Below, piece by piece: positions 23,701 through 32,900 of a stretch of DNA of 64,000 nucleotides (position 1 is its first letter; every line of letters begins with the position of its first letter). The position numbers and the translations under genes were made by a program. Where the stretch lies: NCBI RefSeq assembly GCF_032362555.1, contig NC_083531.1:3472001-3536000 (forward strand). The letters are read 5' to 3'. Source of the DNA: Amyelois transitella. Taxonomy: Eukaryota; Arthropoda; Insecta; Lepidoptera; Pyralidae. The notes below the pieces were generated by a model. That model saw nothing but the letters and a program-made list of their open reading frames with translations. It searched no databases and had not been told where the DNA came from.

Positions 23701-25894
23701 GACAGGTTGATAGCCCATCGCCTTAAAGAAGAATTCCAAGCTTATAAGCCTATCCCTTAGTCGCCTTTTACGAGATCCATGGGAAAGAGATGGAGTGGTC
23801 CTATTCTTTTTTTTTTTATTGGTGCCTGGAACCACACGGTATGTACCATATGTATGTATGTTTGTAGAAAATCAACCCTCTCGGCCTCGACCTCGACGCG
23901 AAGATGTCGCGCGCGGCGCTCGCCCGCGAGGTGGCGCGCCGCGTGTACCGCGCGCACGGCCCGCGCGGCTACTACCGCGGGTACGCCGCCTCGCTCGCCG
24001 CCTACGTGCCCAACTCCGCGCTCTGGTGGGCGCTGTACACAGCTTACCAAGGTGGGTAGTGTGTGGCTGTTTCAACTGATACATATATATATATATATAG
24101 TCACGTCTATATCCCTTGCGGGGTAGACAGAGATAACAATCTTGAAAAGACTGAAAGGCCACGTTCAGCTGTTTGGCTTAATGATAGAATTGAGATTCAA
24201 ATAGTGACAGGTTGCTGGCCCATCGCCTAAAGAAGAATCCCAAGTTTGTAAGCCTATCTCTAATCCCTTAGTCGCCTTTTACGACATCCATGGGAAAGAG
24301 ATGGAGTGGTCCTATTCTTTTTTGTATTGGTGCCGAAAACCACACGGCACATACATACATATAACAGATCCAGCAGTCTTGAAAATAGTGATAGGCCACG
24401 TTCAGCTGTGTGACTTAATGATGGAACTTAGATTCAAACATACACTATTGTAAAATATATGTATATTATTCTTATCTACACTATTTATAAAGATGTAATC
24501 TTATCCACACTATTAATAAAGACGCAATCTTATCCACACTATTAATAAAGTCGCAATCTTAACCATACTATTAATAAAGATGTAATATTATCCACACTAT
24601 TAATAAAGATATAATCTTATCCACACTATTAATAAAGACGCAATCTTATCCACACTATTAATAAAGTCTCAATTATCCACACTATTAAAATAGCTGGTAA
24701 ACGAGCTTGCATGAAGAGAGTTAAGAATGTGGATGAAGCGAAGGAAGTATGCAGAGATCGTGGCAAGTGGAAAGAGGTAGTCTCTGCCAACCCCTCCGGG
24801 AAAGAGGCGCGATTTTTTGTATGTATGTAATCGATGGTATTCCCCCCCCAGATGAGCTGTACCGCGTGAGTCCGGCGTGGGTGTCCACGCTGCTGATTCA
24901 GTGCGTGGCGGGCACGCTGGGCGGATTCACCACCACCATATTGACCAACCCGCTGGACATCGTCCGCGCTAGGCTACAGGTATCCTGTGATCTAGATTGT
25001 TTTATACCATTACTAGAGGCCGCCCGCGACTTCGTCCGCATGGAAACCCTATCAATCCCGCGGGAACTCTGGGATAAAAAGTAGCCTATGTGTTATTCTG
25101 GGTCTTCAGCTACCTACATACCAAATTTCATGGTAATCGGTTCAGTAGTTTTTGCGTGAAAGAGTAACAAACATCCATACATCCATACAAACTTTCGCCT
25201 TTATAATAGTAGTAGGATAGGCTTTGAACTTTTGTTTTTAAGGGCGAATTTAGCGTTACCTGCATCCGGATTTTTTTGGAATCGCCTAAAACTGCGAGTT
25301 TTGCGCCAACTGTATATGAATTTTGTTTGGAATCGCCTACAACAGCGAATATAGCGCTACTTATAAAATAATACAGGTTTTTCGCAAATCCGACGGGAAC
25401 TATAGTTTTTGACGGGATGAAATATCCATATCTGTCTTAAAAAAATATATATATGCAAAACTAAATTAATTACAATAAATAAAAGAAACATCGTATCAAA
25501 TTTATAAATTGTGTACATTGTGTGTGTGTGTGTGTAATATTTTGTACTATAATTACACAATTTTTCAAACTTGTCAAGGGTATATTATACTTATATTACA
25601 AGGGATCGTTGAAAGGGAAAAGATATAGTCTCTGCCTCCCCCTCCGCGTAAGAGATGTGATTTTTTATGTAGGTATTTAAATAATGTTGAAATTCGCAGG
25701 TGGAAGGCGTAAGTTCCATGCGGCAAGTATTTAAAGACCTATGGCACGAAGAAGGTCTCAGTGGGCTATACATGAAGGGGCTCTCAGCGCGGCTCGTCCA
25801 ATCAGCCTGCTTCTCCTTCAGCGTCATCCTGGGTTACGAGAGCATCAAGCGGGTGGCCGTCAGCGAGGAGTTCAGGCCCAGGGTGCGCTGGTGA
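14716..25894 (+). CDS. SLC25A44: Mitochondrial carrier SLC25A44, 7 exons
   Basis: Exons are 14716-14827, 18265-18416, 21636-21725, 22269-22394, 23868-24051, 24852-24979 and 25700-25894. They give 328 residues with all phases consistent. The product is a three-repeat mitochondrial inner-membrane carrier. Repeat signatures are YPLTLVKTQLQVQ, VPFDVLSQHLM and NPLDIVRARLQVEG. Human SLC25A44 has the same layout, including IEWxxxDKxKF near the N-terminus, Ser instead of Lys/Arg in the second signature, and GYESxKR near the C-terminus. SLC25A44 is reported to carry branched-chain amino acids into mitochondria. Met 14716 is chosen because homology starts soon after it; a Met at 14638 is also in frame. 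For exon 3 the acceptor before TTTCAG (21635) is preferred, because it keeps the residues FQ expected in the family. Exon 5 is strikingly GC-rich. Introns are packed with SINEs and LINE ends. Confidence 0.92.
14886..14982 (+). mobile_element. SINE-A central fragment
   Basis: The copy matches gatgtcgtaaaa through gctagcgacctgtcactatt. Head and tail are missing. It lies just inside SLC25A44 intron 1. Confidence 0.65.
15096..17977 (-). mobile_element. Jockey/CR1-type non-LTR retrotransposon, 5'-truncated
   Basis: This LINE of about 2.9 kb lies in SLC25A44 intron 1, antisense to the gene. Its 3' end carries a (gaata)n-type tail at 15096-15121, and the 3' UTR spans 15122-15449. Copies of only this 3' end lie at 29521, 30962 and 35181. 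The 5' end is truncated inside the endonuclease domain. Confidence 0.9.
15450..17970 (-). CDS. LINE ORF2: endonuclease (partial) plus reverse transcriptase
   Basis: This is an uninterrupted frame of about 840 codons. The endonuclease C-terminal part shows CGDFNIDIL (Asp-Asn catalytic motif) and SDHCGQL (Ser-Asp-His motif). The reverse transcriptase shows YRPISILPILSKVFERI, DLTKAFDCVDHRTLL, GVPQGSILGPFLF and the catalytic FADDTSLIF, followed by LGITLDSNLKWHAHI. These are Jockey/CR1/I-like features; clade assignment would need a tree. The open frame continues upstream to 18023 into SINE-A sequence, so the first 20 or so codons of the longest ORF are not from the LINE. The N-terminal half of the endonuclease is missing, so this copy is unlikely to move by itself. 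The lack of stops suggests recent insertion. Confidence 0.9.
18156..18252 (+). mobile_element. SINE-A 3' half, ends at exon 2 acceptor
   Basis: A second 3' half lies in tandem (tcattaagccaaacagctga to gggatacagacgtgatatgg). Its degraded tail continues directly into the acceptor of SLC25A44 exon 2, 12 bp away. Confidence 0.75.
18454..18783 (-). repeat. Family D (subfamily b), reverse, with extended 3' end
   Basis: It contains gagggcttcaatgatgccca and ends gcgggcacagctagta. The distal end (aagctgaagagttt) is present twice, separated by ccgctcggtcacccatgtac, which also occurs at 30285. Confidence 0.75.
18880..19082 (-). mobile_element. SINE-B, reverse
   Basis: On the minus strand it carries the tRNA-like B-box (ggttcgaatcccgg) and the tail complement (gacaaattacacagaatgag). 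The head ends near 19082. Confidence 0.8.
19285..19757. mobile_element. Inverted SINE-A pair, tail to tail
   Basis: A plus-strand copy at 19285-19500 is followed by a minus-strand copy at 19515-19757, which ends in ggtgccgggaaccacacggc. Both lie in SLC25A44 intron 2. Confidence 0.75.
20026..20226 (+). repeat. Family D (subfamily a)
   Basis: It starts gaggccgcccgcgacttcgt and ends gtaatattagtaggatt. It is close to the copy at 25013. Confidence 0.75.
20270..20445 (-). repeat. Family D-like repeat, reverse
   Basis: It ends agtcgcaggcgagagctagt, the complement of the family D start, and contains ctcaaaaactactaaacgga. It is diverged. Confidence 0.5.
20455..20855 (+). mobile_element. RTE-type LINE 3' end with residual ORF
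   Basis: The frame ending at 20834 encodes the C-terminus of a reverse transcriptase protein: [59 protein letters not shown] and a final SAYPSGKEA before the stop. The 3' end is gcgtgattttatgtatgtat. It is the longest copy of this LINE in the window. The RW(F/Y)GHV and GRP motifs are typical of RTE-like elements. Confidence 0.8.
20884..21262 (-). mobile_element. SINE-C, near full length
   Basis: On the minus strand the tRNA-like head near 21262 has a tggttgaatcggtaagg A-box and a ggttcaaatca B-box. The body ends near ccaggtggaagaag. It is the clearest copy for judging the tRNA origin. Confidence 0.75.
21274..21609. mobile_element. Candidate MITE with terminal inverted repeats
   Basis: The left end reads gtacagtactaccacttt then aataagttacatcg. 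The right end reads cgatgtaacttataaaagtg then gtag, its reverse complement with one indel. The interior holds no ORF of note. The right end stops 27 bp before SLC25A44 exon 3. A related copy lies at 32745-33015. Confidence 0.65.
21755..21930 (+). repeat. Family D (subfamily c)
   Basis: It starts actagcgacccgccccggct and ends ttttatactatgtagtgatt, 30 bp after exon 3 of SLC25A44. Confidence 0.8.
21945..22100. mobile_element. SINE-A 3' ends in inverted arrangement
   Basis: A minus-strand 3' end at 21945-22010 and a plus-strand 3' end at 22047-22100 face away from each other. Confidence 0.65.
22477..22900. mobile_element. Cluster of three SINE-A copies in intron 4
   Basis: Plus copy 22477-22705, minus fragment 22719-22802 and plus 3' half 22801-22900. 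Each has the tctaccccgc...ggatatagacgtga end or the central cctgtcactat part. Confidence 0.7.
22983..23070. repeat. Perfect 32-bp inverted repeat (hairpin) in SLC25A44 intron 4
   Basis: Arms 22983-23014 (attgcggatgacgccaatga...) and 23039-23070 (...cattggcgtcatccgcaat) are exact reverse complements over 32 bp. The loop is 24 nt and itself contains the palindrome aatcaattgatt. Part of the arm, with its flank gttaaccgattcatt, recurs at 23161-23190, so the element was locally duplicated. Confidence 0.85.
23340..23845. mobile_element. Inverted SINE-A pair next to exon 5
   Basis: Plus copy 23340-23583 (caccaatacaaaaaagaata to tagacatac) and minus copy 23584-23845 (tatggtcacgtctatatccc to gtgcctggaaccacacggt) lie tail to tail with almost no spacer. 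They could form a stem of about 240 bp in the intron. The pair ends about 20 bp before exon 5. Confidence 0.8.
24085..24352 (-). mobile_element. SINE-A, full length, reverse
   Basis: It runs from tcacgtctatatcccttgcg to gccgaaaaccacacggcac, in intron 5. A TA microsatellite sits at its tail, which faces exon 5 about 30 bp away. A further fragment follows at 24358-24430. Confidence 0.8.
24476..24690. repeat. 29-bp tandem repeat, about 7 copies
   Basis: The unit is of the form ccacactattaataaagacg followed by caatcttat. The start of ccacac recurs every 29 bp (24505, 24534 and so on). Variants differ at gacg, gtcg and gatg. Confidence 0.85.
24700..24835 (+). mobile_element. RTE-type LINE 3' end before exon 6
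   Basis: It carries gagcttgcatgaagagagtt to gaggcgcgattttttgtatg. The tail is 17 bp from the exon 6 acceptor, sense to the gene. Confidence 0.8.
25013..25219 (+). repeat. Family D (subfamily a)
   Basis: It starts agaggccgcccgcgacttcg 33 bp after exon 6 and ends ataatagtagtaggat. Confidence 0.8.
25600..25678 (+). mobile_element. RTE-type LINE 3' tip before exon 7
   Basis: It matches gggatcgttgaaag through tagtctctgcctccccctcc to gatgtgattttttatgtagg. It ends about 20 bp before the exon 7 acceptor, sense to the gene. Confidence 0.6.
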
Positions 25895-25898
25895 CAGA

Positions 25899-25904
25899 AA
25901 TAAA
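25899..25904 (+). terminator. SLC25A44 polyadenylation signal
   Basis: AATAAA begins 4 bp after the stop codon. If used, the 3' UTR is extremely short. No other canonical plus-strand signal lies nearby. Confidence 0.55.
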
Positions 25905-26179
25905 TCGATGATGCTTATTTGGTGTTTTTATTGTTTGCGTAAAACGAATTTCGTGCAAATCTAACCTCAAAATGTGACATTTGTTCAAAATTAGAATTGT
26001 CATGTTAGGCTTTAATTTTTTTTTAATACTTATTACGGAAAATATCAGTCGTATTTTTTTTTTCAGTCCTAACGGCAAAGTCATATTTATCTCGGACAAT
26101 CTTAATTTAAATTTTCATTTGTCAAAGTGAAAATACCTCAAAAGCCTCGGCTCTTACTAATAGTCTAAGGGTTGCATAA

Positions 26180-26287
26180 GTCTGGGGCTCTCAGCGCGGC
26201 TCGTTCAATCAGCCTGCTTCTCCATCAGCATCATCGTGGGGTACGAGAGAATCAAGCGAGTGGCTGTCAGCGAGGTGTTCAGGTAAA
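26180..26287 (+). pseudogene. Partial copy of SLC25A44 exon 7
   Basis: The segment repeats exon 7 from ggggctctcagcgcggctcg to the end, with about nine substitutions, and reads GLSARLVQSACFS then ISIIVGYERIKRVAVSEVFR and a stop. The original has FSVILGYES and SEEFRPRVRW. The frame is kept and the copy stops five codons early. No clear acceptor or upstream part of the exon is present, so it is probably a non-functional local duplicate. Use as an alternative last exon is possible. Confidence 0.8.
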
Positions 26288-26439
26288 TTGTAGAATCACT
26301 ATGACTACCAATTTTAGTAGGGAGAGTATTTGTTATTGAATAATTAAGTAAAAAAATTGCAGCTAACCATTGTCTATACTTGAAAGATATTGGCAAAAAA
26401 ATCATTATGGGCGATCTTTATAAGACCAACAGAAGTTAA

Positions 26440-26660
26440 AAATGTAATTTATAGAATTTCTGTCTGTCTCTTTGTTTGTACTCGCATCACGCGAAAGTTA
26501 TTGCACCGATTTGGATGCGGTTTTCTCAGATGTGTTAGGTTTGGTCCAACTTGAAAATTAGCATACGAAAATTCGCCCCCCATCCCTCTAACAAGCAATT
26601 CAGTGGGGTCATCTTTCTCAGTGACCCCTTACGGCAAACGAAGTCGCAGGCAAGTATGAA
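26440..26660 (-). repeat. Diverged family D-like repeat, reverse
   Basis: It contains accgatttggatgcggtttt and ends cgaagtcgcaggcaagta. It is an old copy. Confidence 0.4.
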
Positions 26661-26699
26661 TAAAAAAATAAAACAAACCTTAAAATTCACATTTTTATA

Positions 26700-29520
26700 T
26701 TAAGACTTAGGACTATGTTATCGTAACCTAAATTAAAAATAACTTCTGTTAAAAGTAAAAAAAAAAACTTATAAAATAAAAGGTAATAATATATTACATC
26801 GATCGGTTGCTTCGAGTGACGAAATCAACTTACAATTTTGCTAAAAAATATTCTGTGGCATTATATTCATGCACTATGATTTTTTTCTTGGTTTTACAGG
26901 CGGTTTGGGAAATAAGGTTTAAGAAATAGGAATTTGAGCTGACTAATCGTTAATTGAAGTTTGTTTTGTCAGCCGCATCCTAAAAGGCTAGGTTTAAGTA
27001 GATTATCCACACATAACGGGTTTATCCACAAAACTTAAGACATAAGTCTTAGCTCTCTTTCTATCCTATTGGTTATTCTCATAGTTAGAAAGAAAGAAGA
27101 GATAAAACACGTTCCTAAAATTTCCTGTGAAAGAACACAAACTTCACAACAATTCAATATAAAGAGATCATTAATATTTTAAACCTAAGATAACCAAGAA
27201 GGAATGATATAATGCCACAGACAAGAAACCATAGATTTATATATAGAGTGATAAACTTTGATAAACTGTAACTATGGACTACGTAGAATGCAAAAATTTG
27301 GTTCTACCCTCAAAAACGTCAAATTTAGAACTCATGGTCCAGACTCCAACCTTCTCATTCGCTGAACTCCACAAGTGCCCTTCTAACTGCTGTAGAATCG
27401 ACCTCATAGAGGCAATAAGTGCATTCCAAGCGACCATGCATTGAGTCACTAAAAAGATTCGAGTCATTAACGCGAGGAAGAAACCTTCATTAGTAGAAGT
27501 AACATACCTGTTATTTGGTAACTATTTAAATAGGGAAATTTGAATTTACCACTCAATATATAAACCTACCGAAGATGATCTACCCACAGCCTTTTCACCT
27601 ACTTTTCGGTAAAATGAAACAAAAACTCAAGTGAAATGCTTTACCTACCCGTGGCTTAACTCCTTAAATTAATAAATATATAAACATTTTTTTTTATTAT
27701 TTCATTTCTGTATAAAGCAGTCCACTATGCGCTAAATTAAAAAAATATGCACCACAAATAATCGCATTTTATAACAAAAAGCGATTTTATTTGAAAATAG
27801 AACAGTGACTTAGTTGGATTAGAAAAAATAAACAAAACTGGCCGTATACATACAGTTTATTTTACAGATTATTAGGTTGTAGGTGATATTTTAAAAATAG
27901 ATATTTTAAAATATAACCTACAAATGATACAAACTACAAATTAGTACAACAGAGAAAATAATTATTTTTTTCATTGTGTAACCAATAATATTCTCGATTT
28001 AAATCCAAATTCCATAGTAAAGAGATTATTAAAGGTTATCGATAAAAAAATAACTATCGACATTTAAAACTCAGTATGTAATGCACTATTCCTTGCGTGC
28101 AATTCGGTTTAACATTTGAGGCGAATTTTGTACTTGATTCGAAAGTTGTTGGATTAAAAAACCCTTTAAGTAGCTGAAAAACAGAATTCAAAATTCTATA
28201 ACAAATTAATCTAGTCTAATAGATACATAAATAAAACAAGAGAAAAAGTATTTTACAAAATTGTTAAACATAGTTTAAAATTACTTATTGCAACGAAGCG
28301 GCGTCATAGACACCAAAATTCTACAATTATGGTATTTTTTCAATATTTTTAAAATCAGTCATTTCTGGCATACTCAATTTAAAGTATCGATGTATTTGGT
28401 AGATTTTTTTTCAATTTATCAATAAAAATCTTTCATTATGCATCGATGCTTTTAACTTTTCCCAAATGAATTATGTAATCATTACGCAATAATCGCATCA
28501 AAATAAGAAAAACCTATACAACACTAACAAAAAATGGAATATTTCGTACTATCACATTTTTCTTTCATAATTTCGAGATGATTTTGTGAAATAAACACAG
28601 ACTACCAGAGCCATTAAATTTTCGCTGAAAAAGTTGTACCATCACTTTGACGAAATCAAAATAAGTACTTTACATGTATTTGACCAACCTTACATTAATT
28701 TGATTTTTAAGATCAAAATGTACAAAACAGGCAAGATGTTTCTTACATTAAAAAGCTTGACGGAAAAACAACCAGCTTCCATTTTGAAAAACACATGTGA
28801 AAGTGACAGCTGTGAACTGTCAAAAGTGACGTATACTGCTGTCAAAGTGACAAGCAAAGCCCACCATAGACTATAAATATTAAAAGTTAGAAAAAACCGC
28901 GAACAAAAACTGAAGCTATAGAAATTAAAACCCACATTTAATTACTGTAACTTCAGTTATTAACTACTTACAAACAGTCACTCTGGGTTTTTATATCTTT
29001 TTGAGGGCTTAACTGTATAGCTTATATAGACGATATCATAACACAAAGTACCTATACACTAGCGTGCGTTATACATTTAAAAAAGAAAAGACATTATTCG
29101 TTCGTAAGTCATTATTTTACTATACATTTTATTGTTTTCAACGTTTCTTACGGAAACAAAAATACATCTTTCGCACGAAAAAGTGCGGGTCAACGCACGC
29201 TTCCGAGTTAAAACGCTATTCAGTGCACATGCACTCAAATTACTCAGCAAGTAAGTACACATGCACCAAACACACACTGTTTAAAGAACAGATTATAATT
29301 AAACTTTATTTTCGTGTTCTGAGCTGTCGCGTTATATGAATTGTATCTACAATTATTGCGTGTTTGTTAGCTGCCACCACGGGAAGGCAGGCGGGGGTCA
29401 CTGCTCGTAATTCTTCGTTTTCCTGTCCATTTCATCATCTGATGTGCGATTCATCGAATGATCTGTTGATGAAAATATATAAGAATGAATAGGTACAAAA
29501 AGTATGCCCTGCGTGTTGCG
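26700..29520 (-). other. Repeat-poor AT-rich stretch, possible cnc 3' UTR
   Basis: No SINE, LINE end or family D copy is visible for about 2.8 kb, unlike all flanking DNA. It lies directly downstream of the cnc stop codon on the gene strand and before the convergent SLC25A44. A long 3' UTR would explain it. Several minus-strand AATAAA signals occur (for example the complement at 27693-27698), but I cannot choose between them. Confidence 0.4.
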
Positions 29521-29586
29521 TGAATAGAATAGTATAGATTAATTTTCAAAATTGGATACAAGGTATCACTTATTGACGTCACATGA
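29521..29586 (-). mobile_element. Jockey/CR1-type LINE 3' tip
   Basis: It contains tagattaattttcaaaattg and ggtatcacttattgacgtca, the same 3' end as the 15096 element. Confidence 0.75.
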
Positions 29587-29922
29587 AGTGCCGTATGGTA
29601 CTCGGGCACCAATCCAAAAAAGAATAGGTCCACTCCATCTCTTTCTCATGGATGTCGTCAAAGGCGATTAAGGTATAGTCTTACAAACTTGGGATTCTTT
29701 TCTAGGCGATGCGCTAGCAACCTGTCACTATTTGAATCTCAATTCTATCATTTAGCCAAATAGCTGAACGTGGCCATTCAGTCTTTTCAAGACTGTTGGC
29801 TCTGTCTACCCCGCAACGTGATAATATGTATGTGTGTATGTTGAATTGAATTGAACTTTTCAAGACTGCTGGCTCTGTCTACCCCGCAAGGGATATAGAC
29901 GTGACCGTATGTATGTACGTAT
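29587..29922 (+). mobile_element. SINE-A plus a second SINE-A 3' end, up to the cnc stop codon
   Basis: A full-length copy at 29587-29840 is followed by a 3' part at 29853-29922. The (ATGT)n tail ends 8 bp from the cnc stop codon, so the start of the cnc 3' UTR is antisense SINE. Confidence 0.8.
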
Positions 29923-29929
29923 ATAACAG

Positions 29930-32900
29930 CTATGGATACTGACCATGCTGCATTTTGGGTACCAATACCACGTTGCCGTCCGCCGCCTGCTGCAGCGAGT
30001 ACTGGGCCGAGGACAGTGGACGCCCATCAGGGTCGCGGAGGTTCTGAAACAATAATATTTATTTATTTAAAAAAAAACTTTATTGCGTAAGAATTAAAAA
30101 TATAAATAAGAATAAAAAATGGGCCGTGTGTTTCCCGGCAACAATAAAAAAAAAACAAATAAATAAATAAATAGGACCACTCCATCTTGTTGTGTAATAA
30201 GTATTTTATTGTTAAATATAGTAGCACTTTTTTTTTATGTTTTAATGTTTTTCTTTTCGTTCTTACTATTTGTATTCCAACGTACACCGCTCGGTCACCC
30301 ATGTACTATCAATACTAATATTATAAAGCTGAAGAGTTTGTTTGTTTGAACGCGCTAATCTCAGGAACTACTGGTTCGAATTGAAAAATTCTTTTTGCGC
30401 TGAACAGACCATTTATCCGAGGAAGGCTTCAGGCTATATAAAATCACGCTGCAACTTAAAGGAGTGAAGAAATAGTGAAAAAAAAAACTGGGGAAAATTA
30501 TTCATCCTTGAGGGCTTCAATGTTGCCCAAAATAACTATTCCACGCGGACAAAGTCGCGGGCACAGCTAGTTATATATATTTAGTCTCTAACGCGCTGGT
30601 AAATTTTGGAAGAGCGTCGGCAACAGGTCTACCGTTGGCTCTGTCCACCCCGTCTATCTACGACGTGATATATAAAGAGATAGAGTGTCATTGAAAGGTC
30701 GGAGTGGGAAGACCTAGACGAACGTATCTTGATCAAATTAAGGACGTCCTGGTAAAGGGTCAGGTCAAGAGTACCCGTAACCGCCGAGCTTGTATGAAGA
30801 GAGTTATGAATGTGGATGAAGCGAAGGAAGTATGCAGAGATCGTGGCAAGTGGAAAGTGGTAGTCTCTGCCTACCCCTCCGGGAAAAAGGCGTGATTTTA
30901 TGTATGTATGTATTTCTAGAGTGTCATTATATAACGTATGTATGTATGTACCTATAGAGTGTAGAATAGAATAGATTTATTTTCAAAATTGGATACAAGG
31001 TATCACTTATTGACGTCACATAACTTAAATCTAATTATAACTACTACCGCTTCCAAAGCGCATGTGTAGAAGAAGCTGCGGAACAAACTACACTGCAGCA
31101 TTTTCATCGGACGTCAATTTCCAAATATAGATCTCTGAAATCTAAATCGAGGACGACATTTGTGCACATTGTCTACATTAAAAAACATGTATGAGTGTCA
31201 TAATATAACGTATGTATAGTGTCATAATATAACGTATGTATGTATATAAAGAGTGCCATAATATAACGTATGTATGTATGTATACAGTGTGATAATATAA
31301 TGTATGTAAATATATATAGAGTGTCATAATATAACGTATGTATGTATGTATAGTGTCATACATACATATCATCACGTCTATATCCCTTACGGGGTAGACA
31401 GAGCCAACAGTCTTGGAAAGACTGAAAGGCCACGTTCAGCTATTTGGCTTAAAGATAGAATTGAGATTCAAATAGTGACAGGTTGCTAGCCTGTCGCCTA
31501 AAAAAGAATTCCAAGTTTGTAAGCCTATCCCTTAGTCGCCTTTTACGACATCCATGGGAGTGAGATGGAGTGGTCCTATTCTTTTTTTTTATTGGTGCCG
31601 GTAACCACACGGCGGTATAGTGTCATAATATAACGTATGTATGTATGTATAGAGTGTCATAATATAACGTATGTATGTATGTATAGAGTGTCATAATATA
31701 ACGTATGTATAGAGTGTCATAACATAACGTATGCCTGACCTGGAACACGTGGCGGTACAGCTTCGCGAACCGCTCCTTCACCCTCTGCCTCTCGGCGAGC
31801 AGCGCGTGGTGGTCGCGCTGGGTGCGCTGCTTGCGGTCCCTCATGGAGCGTACCTCGTCCGCCAGCAACGTGATCTGGTCCAGCTTCCGTTTCCGGCAGT
31901 TTTGGGCGGCAACCTGGTTGGTAAGAAAAAGAAAAGAAACGTTTTAAGTCACAATGATGCGATGTAAGTGTTGCTATTGATGAAAAGTTTCGTTAATTTT
32001 TGAATTGCGAATTATGTATGTATGTGAATCTTTTTATTGACTTTTGTTACTATATAATAGTCTATGTCAATGTACTTAGCTGTTGGTTATCAGAGTGCAT
32101 ACATACATAAAATCACGTCTATATCTCTTGCGAGGTAGACAGAGCCAACAGTCTGGAAAATACTGATAGGCCACGTTTAGCTGTTTGGCTTACTGATAGA
32201 ATTGAGATTCATATAAAATGACAGGTTGCTAGCCCGTCGTCCAAAAGAAGTTTATAAGAGTATCCCTTTATCGCCTTTTACGACATCCATGGGAAAGAGT
32301 GGTCCTATTCTTTTTTCTATTGGTGCCAGGAACCACACGGAGTCAGGAGACATCAGAGTGGTTATCAGAGTGCATAAAAAAAATTGAACTCTCAATTAGG
32401 ATAAGTTCGCCATAGTACATATTCTTCTAAATAAAATGACTGTTTTGTAATTTGTTATTATATTTCTTTTGACATGCAATAAAGAATTTAGGTACAAACT
32501 ATCAAAAAAAATTTGGTCAATGTTCAGACCATAGACCTACGCAGTATGAATACATTCTAAACTCACCTTATTCTTCCCTCTCCTCCTGATATCTCTTATC
32601 AGTGAGAGTTGCGCCTCGCTGAGATCGTGTTTGGAAAGTCTCTCGTTGAACTCGTCCATCGGCAAGTTTATTATGTCGTGGACTTCCATTGGTATGCCTG
32701 CGTCGAAGGAAAGAAATAAATTTAAAAAGTTAAATTAACGTATCTGCAGACGTCAAAATTTTGATTTTGGCGCGAAAATATTCGAGCGGTTTAGCCAATC
32801 AGAGCGCGTCATTTGAAACCGCGAACTGAACTGTCCTGCTATTGTTACGAGCGAGATGACAAGAGACATTTTGCTTTCGGATTTTAATTTTTATGTACTT

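Larger units (their letters stand above)
30905..31735. repeat. Tandem array of a gtgtcataatataacgtatg unit, interrupted
   Basis: The unit is of the form agagtgtcataatataacgt followed by atgtatgtat. About ten copies lie at 30905-30960, 31190-31365 and 31616-31735. The array was split by a LINE tail (30962-31190) and a SINE-A (31367-31615). Its right end runs into the cnc exon 31740-31913. Confidence 0.8.

Noticed and set aside
23757..24162. Long overlapping ORFs on both strands
   Set aside because: They are shadows of the GC-rich SLC25A44 exon 5 (23868-24051), which is fixed by splice sites and homology.
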